From the NCBI GenBank assembly GCA_030917225.1, contig JAUPVD010000209.1, forward strand, positions 1 through 5,881: DNA of 5,881 nucleotides, in the 5' to 3' direction. A program made the position numbers and the translations under genes. This stretch comes from Pseudomonadota bacterium (GTDB taxonomy: Bacteria > Pseudomonadota > Gammaproteobacteria > Burkholderiales > Rhodocyclaceae). Every line of letters begins with the position of its first letter. The stretch's first letter is position 1. Under the pieces are notes generated by a model. It made no database searches, had not been told where the DNA came from, and was given only the letters and a program-made list of their open reading frames with translations. This document shows, piece after piece, positions 1 through 5,504 of the stretch.

Positions 1-938
1 CCGGCACCGAAGCGACGATGAGCGCCATCCGTCTGGCGCGTGGCTATACCGGCCGTGACGTGCTGATCAAGTTCGAGGGCTGCTACCACGGCCATTCCGA
101 CAGCCTGCTGGTCAAGGCCGGTTCCGGCCTGCTCACCTTCGGCAATCCGTCTTCCGGCGGTGTGCCGGCCGACCTCGCCCAGCACACCATGGTGCTCGAC
201 TACAACGACCCGCAGCAGCTGGCCGAAGCCTTCGCCAGGCATCCGGACCGCATCGCCGCAGTGATCGTCGAGCCGGTAGTCGGCAACATGAACCTGATCG
301 CGCCGAAGCCGGAATTCCTCAAGGCCATGCGCGAGCTGTGCACCCAGTATGGTGCCGTGCTGATTTTTGACGAAGTGATGACCGGCTTCCGTGTTGGCCC
401 GCAGTGCGCGCAGGGCTACTACGGCATCACGCCGGACCTGACCACGCTCGGCAAGGTGATCGGCGGCGGCATGCCGGTCGGCGCTTTTGGCGGCAAGCGC
501 GAGATCATGGAGAAGATCGCCCCGCTCGGTCCGGTCTATCAGGCCGGCACGCTGTCGGGTAATCCGGTGGCGGTGGCGGCAGGGTTGGCCACGTTGAAGC
601 TGGTCAGCCAGCCCGGTTTTTACGAGTCGCTGACCAAGAAGACGCTGCGCCTGACCGATGGCCTGACCGCAGTAGCGAAGAAGCACGGTGTCGATTTTGT
701 CGCCCAGTCGGTTGGCGGCATGTTCGGCCTTTACTTCGCCAAGGCCTGCCCGGCGACCTACGCGGCGGTGCTGGAGTGCGACAAGGAGTCCTTCAACCGC
801 TTCTTCCACGCCATGCTCGACGCCGGCCACTACTTCGCGCCGTCGGCCTTCGAGGCTGGTTTCGTTTCGGCCGCGCACAGCGATGCCGACATCGACGCGA
901 CGATCGCTGCCGCCGACGCCTGGTTCGCCAAACAATGA
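1..938 (+). CDS. hemL: Glutamate-1-semialdehyde 2,1-aminomutase, 5' end cut off by window
   Basis: This PLP enzyme of the cytoplasm converts glutamate-1-semialdehyde to 5-aminolevulinate, the last step of the C5 route to haem and other tetrapyrroles. The reading frame is already open at the left edge: codons from base 3 read GTEAT just before the first visible Met (18), which is internal and not a start. About 311 residues are visible of a family length near 427. Seen in order are the [14 protein letters not shown] cofactor-binding segment, [10 protein letters not shown], the IFDEVMTGF segment whose Asp (codon 369-371) should contact the pyridine nitrogen, [16 protein letters not shown] with the Schiff-base Lys (codon 453-455), and [13 protein letters not shown]. 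The C-terminal APSAFEAGF matches as well. Together these separate HemL from other class III aminotransferases. The stop TGA (936-938) overlaps the ATG of the next gene, so the two are probably co-transcribed and translationally coupled. No defect is visible. Confidence 0.97.
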   Translation, partial: GTEATMSAIRLARGYTGRDVLIKFEGCYHGHSDSLLVKAGSGLLTFGNPSSGGVPADLAQHTMVLDYNDPQQLAEAFARHPDRIAAVIVEPVVGNMNLIAPKPEFLKAMRELCTQYGAVLIFDEVMTGFRVGPQCAQGYYGITPDLTTLGKVIGGGMPVGAFGGKREIMEKIAPLGPVYQAGTLSGNPVAVAAGLATLKLVSQPGFYESLTKKTLRLTDGLTAVAKKHGVDFVAQSVGGMFGLYFAKACPATYAAVLECDKESFNRFFHAMLDAGHYFAPSAFEAGFVSAAHSDADIDATIAAADAWFAKQ

Positions 939-1273
939 CGCAGACCGTTGCCTGGCTGGTATTGCTCGTGGCAGGGTTGTGCGAGATCGGCTGGGCAGTC
1001 GGACTGAAATACACCGAGGGTTTTTCGCGGCTATGGCCATCGGTCGGCACCATCATCGCGATGGTGGTCTCGGTGGCGCTGCTCGGCCTGGCGCTGAAGG
1101 CGCTGCCGCTGGGTACGGCCTATGCGGTGTGGACCGGCATCGGCGCTGTCGGCACGGCAATCCTTGGCATCTACCTGTTCAACGAGCCGCGCGATGCGCT
1201 GCGGCTCGCCTGCATCGCGCTGATCGTCGCCGGTATCGTCGGCCTGAAGCTGGTGACCCCGTCAGCCGACTAA
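935..1273 (+). CDS. sugE: Small multidrug resistance family transporter, SugE/Gdx guanidinium-exporter type
   Basis: This 112-residue inner-membrane protein has four predicted helices (about residues 5-22, 34-52, 58-80 and 88-106), the usual SMR length. SMR proteins work as antiparallel dimers that exchange protons for substrate. The Gdx/SugE subtype exports guanidinium, while the Qac/EmrE subtype handles lipophilic drugs. The subtype call rests on the long SugE-like stretches [14 protein letters not shown] and [17 protein letters not shown]. It also rests on residues equivalent to the known Gdx binding site: Glu17 (proton/substrate), Trp20, Ser46, Tyr63 and Trp66. The ATG at 935 was chosen because it overlaps the hemL stop as ATGA and the protein then begins a few residues before helix 1. 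An ATG at 776 in the same frame lies deep inside hemL and would add unrelated sequence. I see no good Shine-Dalgarno sequence before 935, which fits coupling to hemL translation. The substrate is inferred from family membership only. Confidence 0.93.
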   Translation: MTQTVAWLVLLVAGLCEIGWAVGLKYTEGFSRLWPSVGTIIAMVVSVALLGLALKALPLGTAYAVWTGIGAVGTAILGIYLFNEPRDALRLACIALIVAGIVGLKLVTPSAD

Positions 1274-2712
1274 AGCAGGAACAGCGTCGCCAGCCCGAGG
1301 AAAATCAGGAAGCCGCCCGAGTCGGTGAGCGCGGTAATCATCACCGAGCCGCCGATGGCCGGGTCACCGCCGAGGCGCAGGCGCATGATCGGAATGGCCA
1401 CGCCAGCGACGGCAGCCAAGAGCAGGTTCAGCGTCATCGCAGCGGTCATTACCAGTCCGAGTGATGCGCTGCTATAGAGCCACCACGACACCAGGCCCAG
1501 CAGACCGCCCCAGACCAGGCCATTGATCATGGCTACCCCCAGCTCTTTCCGGAGCAGCCGGTTGAGCGCATCCGGCTGCACCTGGCCCATGGCGATGGCA
1601 CGCACGATCATGGTGATCGTCTGATTGCCCGAGTTGCCGCCGATGCCCGCCACGATCGGCATCAGCGCCGCCAGCGCGACCAGTTTTTCGATCGAGCCTT
1701 CGAAAGCGCCGATCACACGCGAAGCGATGAAGGCCGTGACCAGATTGACGGCCAGCCATGCCCAGCGGTTCTTCACCGAGTCGATCACCGGTGCAAAGAT
1801 GTCTTCCTCTTCACGCAGACCGGCCTGTGCCAGTTGTTCGCTTTCCGCTTCTTCGCGGATGAAGTCCACCACCGCATTGACGGTCACGCGTCCGAGCAGT
1901 CGATGGTCCGGGTCGACCACCGGTGCCGAGACCAGGTCGTAACGTTCGAAGGCCTGCGCGGCCTCTTCGGCGAAATCGTCCGGCTGCAGCTCGACGCATT
2001 CGGTCTGCATCAGGGCGCCGACTTCGATTTCCGGATCGTTGACCAGCAGCACGTTCAGCGATAACACCCCCTTCAGCCGGTCCTCGCGGTCGACCACGAA
2101 CAACTGGTCGGTATGGTCCGGGAGTTCCTCGAAGCGGCGGAGGTAGCGCAACACAACTTCAAGGCTGACGTCCTCGCGCACCGTGACCATGTCGAAATCC
2201 ATGATCGCGCCGACCGACTCTTCAGGGTAGGACATGGCCGCACGCAACTGCTCGCGCTCTTCTGCCGACAGCGAGCGGAAGACGTCCTCGATCACCTCCT
2301 GCGGCAGATCGGGCGCCAGGTCGGCCAGTTCGTCAGTGTCCAGGCTTTCGGCGGCGGCCCGGAGTTCGGCCGGCGCCATCGATTCGATCAGCGATTCGCG
2401 AACGGCATCCGAAACTTCCAGCAGGATGTCGCCATCCCGGTCGGCCTGGACGAGGTTCCAGACCAGCATGCGGTCATCCAGCGGCAGCGCTTCGAGGATG
2501 TAGGCGACGTCGGCCGGGTGCAGCTTGTTCAGCCGGGCATGCAGTTGCCCGAGGTTCTGCTTGTGGACGAGATCCTCGACTAGTTCATGGCGCGGCATGT
2601 CCTGGCGATGAACGAGGCCCTCGACCAGCTTTTGCCGGGCGAGCAGATCCTGCACCTCGGTCAGGTGGGCTTGCAGTTCGTCTGCGTCGGAGTGGTGCAG
2701 CTCATCGTTCAT
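1270..2712 (-). CDS. mgtE: Magnesium transporter MgtE
   Basis: This is a homodimeric inner-membrane Mg2+ channel whose cytosolic domains close the pore when internal Mg2+ is high. From the chosen start the protein has 480 residues. A charged N-terminal tail (1-57) precedes the MgtE_N superhelical domain (about 58-165, with the hallmark [18 protein letters not shown]). A pair of CBS domains follows (about 166-290, with [17 protein letters not shown] and [16 protein letters not shown]). After a connecting plug helix comes a five-helix membrane domain (about 310-480). The pore signature [14 protein letters not shown] lies at 352-365. GGDPAIGG (448-455) and Asp464 in the last helix, the likely equivalent of the pore Asp of characterised MgtE, are also present. 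Start choice: the ATG at 2712 has GGGAGGGG (2724-2717) six bases upstream. An ATG at 2775 would add 21 residues, mostly a DIR repeat encoded by a 9-bp tandem repeat, with GGGAG only one base from the ATG. The stop (TAG) overlaps that of sugE, and the 5' side is a long structured gap, so regulation through the leader is likely. Confidence 0.95.
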   Translation of the reverse strand: MNDELHHSDADELQAHLTEVQDLLARQKLVEGLVHRQDMPRHELVEDLVHKQNLGQLHARLNKLHPADVAYILEALPLDDRMLVWNLVQADRDGDILLEVSDAVRESLIESMAPAELRAAAESLDTDELADLAPDLPQEVIEDVFRSLSAEEREQLRAAMSYPEESVGAIMDFDMVTVREDVSLEVVLRYLRRFEELPDHTDQLFVVDREDRLKGVLSLNVLLVNDPEIEVGALMQTECVELQPDDFAEEAAQAFERYDLVSAPVVDPDHRLLGRVTVNAVVDFIREEAESEQLAQAGLREEEDIFAPVIDSVKNRWAWLAVNLVTAFIASRVIGAFEGSIEKLVALAALMPIVAGIGGNSGNQTITMIVRAIAMGQVQPDALNRLLRKELGVAMINGLVWGGLLGLVSWWLYSSASLGLVMTAAMTLNLLLAAVAGVAIPIMRLRLGGDPAIGGSVMITALTDSGGFLIFLGLATLFLL

Positions 2713-2716
2713 GCCG

Positions 2717-2724
2717 CCCCTCCC
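2717..2724 (-). promoter_or_regulatory. Strong ribosome-binding site that fixes the mgtE start
   Basis: On the - strand the bases GGGAGGGG precede ATG 2712. The GGAGG core (2723-2719) ends six bases before the ATG, which is near-ideal spacing for an anti-16S match. The rival ATG at 2775 has only GGGAG almost touching the start codon. This supports the 480-residue form. The GGGAG part could also pair with CTCCC in the upstream palindrome (2871-2875), which would offer a way to mask it. Confidence 0.75.
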
Positions 2725-2731
2725 GTGCCGT

Positions 2732-2767
2732 TCTCGAATGTCGCGAATGTCGCGAATGTCACGATTT
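2732..2767 (-). repeat. 9-bp tandem repeat before the mgtE start
   Basis: On the + strand the units are TCTCGAATG, TCGCGAATG, TCGCGAATG and TCACGATTT: two exact copies flanked by two degenerate ones. The repeat lies between the upstream hairpins and the mgtE Shine-Dalgarno sequence. If translation began at the upstream ATG (2775), it would encode Asp-Ile-Arg three times. Because the period is nine, copy-number changes keep the frame and would only alter spacing or lengthen that optional peptide. Confidence 0.85.
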
Positions 2768-2788
2768 GCATCCATGCTCCCGTCCGGT

Positions 2789-2814
2789 GGCGCAACTGGC
2801 TGAAGCCATGCGCC
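2789..2814. other. Bulged hairpin just upstream of the mgtE start region
   Basis: GGCGCA (2789-2794) pairs with TGCGCC (2809-2814), and TGGC (2797-2800) pairs with GCCA (2805-2808) around loop TGAA. A two-base bulge (2795-2796) separates the two parts, giving ten pairs in total. It is the last hairpin before the 9-bp repeats and the mgtE ribosome-binding site. Confidence 0.6.
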
Positions 2815-2826
2815 CTGCCGGGCATT

Positions 2827-2847
2827 GCGAACACTTCTGGTGTTCGC
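2827..2847. other. Hairpin, GCGAACAC/GTGTTCGC arms
   Basis: GCGAACAC (2827-2834) and GTGTTCGC (2840-2847) form eight perfect pairs around a five-base loop. Two further G-U pairs (2826/2848 and 2825/2849) are possible on the + strand only. No T-run follows on either strand, so it does not look like an intrinsic terminator. Confidence 0.65.
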
Positions 2848-2869
2848 GGATCACATTGAATGGTCGCTT

Positions 2870-2883
2870 GGGGAGTACTCCCC
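2870..2883. other. Perfect 14-bp palindrome GGGGAGTACTCCCC
   Basis: Every base of 2870-2883 obeys two-fold symmetry. As DNA this could be an operator for a dimeric regulator. As RNA it would make a five-pair hairpin with loop GUAC. CCCC (2880-2883) can also pair with the adjacent GGGG (2885-2888), though with a one-base loop this is poor within a single strand. On the - strand RNA, CTCCC (2875-2871) complements GGGAG of the mgtE ribosome-binding site. Confidence 0.6.
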
Positions 2884-2894
2884 TGGGGTGCGTA

Positions 2895-2945
2895 CCATCC
2901 TGCTGAAAGGGCAGGATGGCAGCCGGAGGCGGCTGTTATCCTGCC
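2895..2945 (-). other. Overlapping mutually exclusive hairpins (bistable element)
   Basis: Two strong stems compete for the same bases. Hairpin B pairs CCATCCTGC (2895-2903) with GCAGGATGG (2911-2919): nine perfect pairs and a seven-base loop. Hairpin A pairs 2910-2917 with 2938-2945 (eight pairs), then 2920-2925 with 2930-2935 (six pairs, CAGCCG/CGGCTG) around a four-base loop. The two stem parts of A are separated by a 2x2 internal loop on the - strand RNA. Bases 2911-2917 belong to both, so only one hairpin can form at a time. On the + strand RNA the 2x2 loop becomes two G-U pairs, making A a continuous 16-pair stem. The pairing is read directly from the sequence; a switching role is inferred. 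Confidence 0.7.
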
Positions 2946-2950
2946 ATGGT

Positions 2951-2966
2951 GCCGGCCTGAGCCGGC
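2951..2966. other. Hairpin, GCCGGC arms
   Basis: GCCGGC (2951-2956) and GCCGGC (2961-2966), each self-complementary, enclose the four-base loop CTGA. The stem has six G-C pairs, with a further U-G pair (2950/2967) only if the + strand is transcribed. It lies between two other hairpins of the mgtE leader and has no adjacent T-run. Confidence 0.6.
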
Positions 2967-2967
2967 G

Positions 2968-2986
2968 AGTTGCTACTGGGGCAACT
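2968..2986. other. Hairpin, AGTTGC/GCAACT arms
   Basis: AGTTGC (2968-2973) pairs perfectly with GCAACT (2981-2986) around a seven-base loop. It would be the first stem-loop of the mgtE leader, about 30 bases after the predicted transcription start, and sits one base from the GCCGGC hairpin. Confidence 0.55.
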
Positions 2987-3022
2987 GTCCACGAGGAAAA
3001 CTCCGGAAATGAGATGCGGCGC

Positions 3023-3052
3023 AGTGTACAACAGATTGCCGCGTCGCAACAA
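3023..3052 (-). promoter_or_regulatory. Putative sigma70-type promoter for mgtE
   Basis: On the - strand TACACT (3028-3023) is a fair -10 box. TTGTTG (3052-3047) lies 18 bases upstream as a -35. An overlapping alternative, TTGCGA (3049-3044), would leave only 15 bases. The site sits 33 bases beyond the mtgA stop and would start RNA near 3016, giving mgtE a leader of about 300 nt. It is a weak consensus match, found by eye. Confidence 0.4.
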
Positions 3053-3084
3053 TCGTGCCCTATTGCAGGCAAGTTGCGAGGGGG

Positions 3085-3780
3085 TTACGGGATGCCTGCC
3101 GACGGCATGCGGGCCAGAATGACCTCAGTCTTGCGGGGTAGCCCCGGCGCATTGCGGTTGCGATCGTAATAGCGTGGGCTGGGCACCATCGCTGCCAGCC
3201 GCCCTGCCTGCTCGGCGCCGATCTGGGCAGAACCGATACCGTAATAGTGACGCGCCGCCGCTTCGGCACCGAAAACGCCGTTGCCCCATTCGATCACATT
3301 CAGGTACACCTCGAAGATGCGCCGCTTGCTCCAGATGGTTTCGATCATCACGGTGATGATCGCCTCTTCGCCCTTGCGCCAGAGCGAACGTTCCGGCGAG
3401 AGAAACAGGTTCTTGGCCAGCTGCTGGGTGATTGTCGAACCACCGGCGACCGCCTTGCCCTTCTTCTCGTTTTTCTTCATCGCCACCTGGATGCCGTCCC
3501 AGTCGAACCCTGCGTGCTGGACGAACTTGCCATCTTCCGAGGCAATCAGTGCGCGTTTGAGGTGGATCGAAATGCGCTCGTAGGGCTGCCACTGCTTCTT
3601 CAGCGTGGCGCCGGGCTGTTTGGCCTGCAACTCGGCCAGGCGGATTTCCATGAAGCGGGTCATGTCCGGGTTGAAATGGCCCCAGTAAAGCACCCAGCCG
3701 AGCAACCACAACAGGTAGACCAGTGCGATGGCAAGCAGGCCGAGCAGAATGTGCCGGAGTCCGACCCCGATGTGTTTCAT
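3085..3780 (-). CDS. mtgA: Monofunctional biosynthetic peptidoglycan transglycosylase
   Basis: This 231-residue inner-membrane enzyme polymerises lipid II into glycan strands at the periplasmic face. It is a GT51-family glycosyltransferase without a penicillin-binding transpeptidase domain. A single signal anchor lies at about residues 9-32. All GT51 motifs follow in order: [13 protein letters not shown] (82-94, with Glu82 as the predicted catalytic base), [16 protein letters not shown] (113-128), RKGEEA (135-140, with the second catalytic Glu at 138 or 139) and [15 protein letters not shown] (152-166). The length is typical for MtgA. Its ATG overlaps the aroE stop as ATGA, and no clear Shine-Dalgarno sequence precedes it, so translation probably depends on ribosomes finishing aroE. 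No T-rich terminator follows the stop, so some transcripts may read into the mgtE leader. The frame is intact and no key residue is missing. Confidence 0.96.
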   Translation of the reverse strand: MKHIGVGLRHILLGLLAIALVYLLWLLGWVLYWGHFNPDMTRFMEIRLAELQAKQPGATLKKQWQPYERISIHLKRALIASEDGKFVQHAGFDWDGIQVAMKKNEKKGKAVAGGSTITQQLAKNLFLSPERSLWRKGEEAIITVMIETIWSKRRIFEVYLNVIEWGNGVFGAEAAARHYYGIGSAQIGAEQAGRLAAMVPSPRYYDRNRNAPGLPRKTEVILARMPSAGIP

Positions 3781-4628
3781 GTCCGCTGCTGTGCGGCCCG
3801 CAGTTCGCCGCGCAGTTCACTCAGTACCGGCGCCGTCTGCGGACGAATGCCGCGCCAGACAAAAAACGCTTCCGCCGCCTGCTCGACCAGCATGCCGAGG
3901 CCATCGGCGAGCTTGCCCACGCCCTGTGCGCGGGCGCTAGCCATGAACGGGGTGTCGCCCTTGCCGTACATCATGTCGTAGGCCAGTGAGTCGGCGGCGA
4001 AGATGCCAGCAGGCAGTGGAGGCACTTCACCGCTCAGGCTGGCGGCGGTGGCATTGATGACGATGTCGAAGCTGTTGCCGGCAAGATCGGCAAAGCCACA
4101 GCCGCGAACCGGCCCGTGCGCCGAAAACTGTGCGGCCAGGGCAGCGGCCTTCTCGGTCGTACGATTGGCAATGACCAACAGTTCCGGGCGCTGTTCCAGC
4201 AGGGGGCCGAGCGCGCCGCGTGCTGCGCCGCCAGCACCGAGCAGCAGGATGCGACGCCCGTTGAGCGAAGCGTTCAGGTTGCCGGTCAAATCGCGCACCA
4301 GTCCGGCACCATCGGTGTTGTCACCGCGTATGACCTTGCCGCAAAAGCTCAGCGTGTTCACCGCTCCGGCCAGCCGGGCACGATCCGAGTGCTCGCTGCA
4401 CAGCCGGTAGGCTTCTTCCTTGAAAGGGACCGTCACGTTCGCGCCAAGCCCACCTTCGGCGATGAAGGCGCCGACGCTTTCGGCAAAACCGTCAAGCGGC
4501 GCCAGGCGCGCCTCGTAGATCAGGGCTTCGCCGGTCTGTTCGGCAAAGCGGGCATGAATCGCCGGGGATTTGCTGTGGCCGATCGGGTTGCCGAAGACGC
4601 AGTAGCGGGCAAGCGCAGCCGTGTTCAT
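3777..4628 (-). CDS. aroE: Shikimate dehydrogenase (NADP+)
   Basis: This 283-residue cytoplasmic enzyme of the shikimate pathway reduces 3-dehydroshikimate to shikimate with NADPH, on the way to chorismate and the aromatic amino acids. The N-terminal substrate domain shows [10 protein letters not shown] (13-22, with the shikimate-binding serines 19 and 21), NVTVPFK (64-70, with catalytic Lys70) and NTDG (104-107, with catalytic Asp106). The NADP domain has the glycine-rich loop GAGGAARG (131-138) and NRT (155-157), where Arg usually binds the 2'-phosphate and so supports NADP over NAD. The C-terminal [11 protein letters not shown] contains the conserved Gln250. These features fit AroE better than YdiB. 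The start overlaps the stop of the TonB-like gene as ATGA, and GGA seven bases upstream is only a weak Shine-Dalgarno sequence. The gene sits in the middle of a coupled operon with envelope genes that have no obvious metabolic link to it. Confidence 0.97.
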   Translation of the reverse strand: MNTAALARYCVFGNPIGHSKSPAIHARFAEQTGEALIYEARLAPLDGFAESVGAFIAEGGLGANVTVPFKEEAYRLCSEHSDRARLAGAVNTLSFCGKVIRGDNTDGAGLVRDLTGNLNASLNGRRILLLGAGGAARGALGPLLEQRPELLVIANRTTEKAAALAAQFSAHGPVRGCGFADLAGNSFDIVINATAASLSGEVPPLPAGIFAADSLAYDMMYGKGDTPFMASARAQGVGKLADGLGMLVEQAAEAFFVWRGIRPQTAPVLSELRGELRAAQQRT

Positions 4629-5503
4629 CGCGTTTCCAGCGCGTCGTGACGAGTGAAGGCCCAGGTACGGGTGATCTCGACGATGTCGGTGTCGCGCCGG
4701 ATGTCCGGCGGGAAGGGGGCGTAGGGCGAGGCCATCTGCACGATGCGGCGGGCTGCGTCGTCGAGCACCTTGTGGCCGGAGCTGCGGTTGATCTCGATCT
4801 TCTGCACCGAGCCGTCGCTCTGGATGCTCACCGACAGCACCAGGCTGCCGTAGAGCTTGCCCTTCGCAGCCTCGGGGTAATTGAGCGTGCCGACGCGTTC
4901 GACCTTCAGCCGCCAGTCTTCGACGTACTGCGCAAAACGGTACTCGTCGGCCCGAACGCCGATGTTCTTCTTGCGCGGCCGCTTGTTGTAGTCCTCGACG
5001 TTCTTCGAAATCTCCGCTTCCAGGCGCGCCATGGCCAGTGCCGAAGAGGCCAGCTCGCGGCCGGAGAGGGTTGGCGAAGGTTCCGGTTGCGCTTCGCGCT
5101 GGTTCTGCAACGCGGCCGATGTCTTGCTCTTGGCTTGCGTCATCAGTTTCTGCTGCTGCGCTTCCATTTCCTGTACCCGCCGCTGCTTCTGCTCCAGATC
5201 GGCACCGGCCTGCTGGCGTGCCGAGGGCGGGAGTGGGGTCTTGGCGCGGCGATCCTCATCCACGTTGCCGCCGCCGTCGAGCCGGGTCTGTGCCAAAGCC
5301 TGTGCGTCGGAGGGCTTGCGCGCTGATTTGCTGTTGACCAGGATGATCTCCAGCGCCTTGTCCTTCACCGCCCGCGAGGCATCCGGGAACTTGAAGTTGA
5401 GCGACAGCAGCGCGGCATGCAGCAGCACCGAGATGCCGATGGCCCACCACAGCCGGCGATCGACCGGTGTTTCGGCAATGGGGGGCAGCGGCGCTATGCG
5501 CAT
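4625..5503 (-). CDS. TonB-family energy transducer with TolA-like coiled linker
   Basis: The predicted protein has 292 residues, is anchored in the inner membrane and spans the periplasm. TonB proteins pass proton-motive energy from ExbB/ExbD to outer-membrane receptors. One membrane helix (about 18-37) carries Ser25-x3-His29, the SxxxH motif typical of TonB anchors. The linker (about 60-185) is rich in Gln, Lys, Glu and Ala with a likely coiled-coil part (98-128), and lacks the long Pro-Glu/Pro-Lys repeats of classical TonB. The C-terminal domain (about 192-284) fits TonB_C, with [42 protein letters not shown] and a closing ITRTWAF strand. Start choice: ATG 5503 lies one base after the upstream gene's stop. 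An in-frame ATG at 5554 would only translate the tail of that gene in another frame. GGAG lies 13 bases upstream, which is rather far, so coupling is likely. No exbB/exbD is in view. A TolA-like role is an alternative. Confidence 0.9.
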   Translation of the reverse strand: MRIAPLPPIAETPVDRRLWWAIGISVLLHAALLSLNFKFPDASRAVKDKALEIILVNSKSARKPSDAQALAQTRLDGGGNVDEDRRAKTPLPPSARQQAGADLEQKQRRVQEMEAQQQKLMTQAKSKTSAALQNQREAQPEPSPTLSGRELASSALAMARLEAEISKNVEDYNKRPRKKNIGVRADEYRFAQYVEDWRLKVERVGTLNYPEAAKGKLYGSLVLSVSIQSDGSVQKIEINRSSGHKVLDDAARRIVQMASPYAPFPPDIRRDTDIVEITRTWAFTRHDALETR

Positions 5504-5504
5504 C

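Larger units (their letters stand above)
2713..3022 (-). promoter_or_regulatory. Long structured untranslated leader of mgtE, candidate cis-regulatory RNA
   Basis: This is the main non-coding stretch of the window; the gap between mtgA and mgtE spans 2713-3084. About 300 bases separate the proposed mgtE promoter from its start codon, and at least six hairpins occupy them. In transcription order they are 2986-2968, 2966-2951, the overlapping pair within 2945-2895, the palindrome 2883-2870, 2847-2827 and 2814-2789. No stem is followed by a T-run, so a simple terminator-based switch is not apparent. Control could act on translation, RNA stability or Rho access. Mg2+ transporter genes often carry Mg2+-sensing leaders, which makes that the first hypothesis. 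I do not see the conserved core of the M-box (ykoK), and the class is unknown to me. Structure is seen in the sequence; function and strand are inferred. Confidence 0.5.

Noticed and set aside
2113..2583. A 156-codon + strand open frame opposite mgtE
   Set aside because: It mirrors the MgtE_N and CBS coding sequence. It is rich in Arg, Gln and His without any motif.
2789..2847. Intrinsic terminators between mtgA and mgtE
   Set aside because: Both hairpins are strong, but neither is followed by a run of T on either strand.
2776..3022. Match to known metal riboswitches (M-box/ykoK, or yybP-ykoY because of GGGGAGTA at 2870-2877)
   Set aside because: The opening GGGGAGTA recalls the yybP-ykoY motif, and it is present on both strands because it is palindromic. 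I could not find the other conserved segments of that motif or the M-box core. Not called without a covariance-model search.
2825..3169. A 114-codon + strand open frame across the mtgA-mgtE gap
   Set aside because: It runs through all the hairpins, has no recognisable domain or ribosome-binding site, and ends inside mtgA antisense. Its composition looks like a chance frame in GC-rich DNA.
3247..3981. A 244-codon + strand open frame opposite mtgA and the aroE 3' end
   Set aside because: It lies antisense to two well-identified genes. Long antisense frames are expected in GC-rich DNA, and the translation shows no family motif.
4646..5326. A 226-codon + strand open frame opposite the tonB-like gene
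   Set aside because: It is the complement of a clear TonB_C coding region. The Leu/Arg/Val-rich product reflects antisense codon bias and no real domain was seen.
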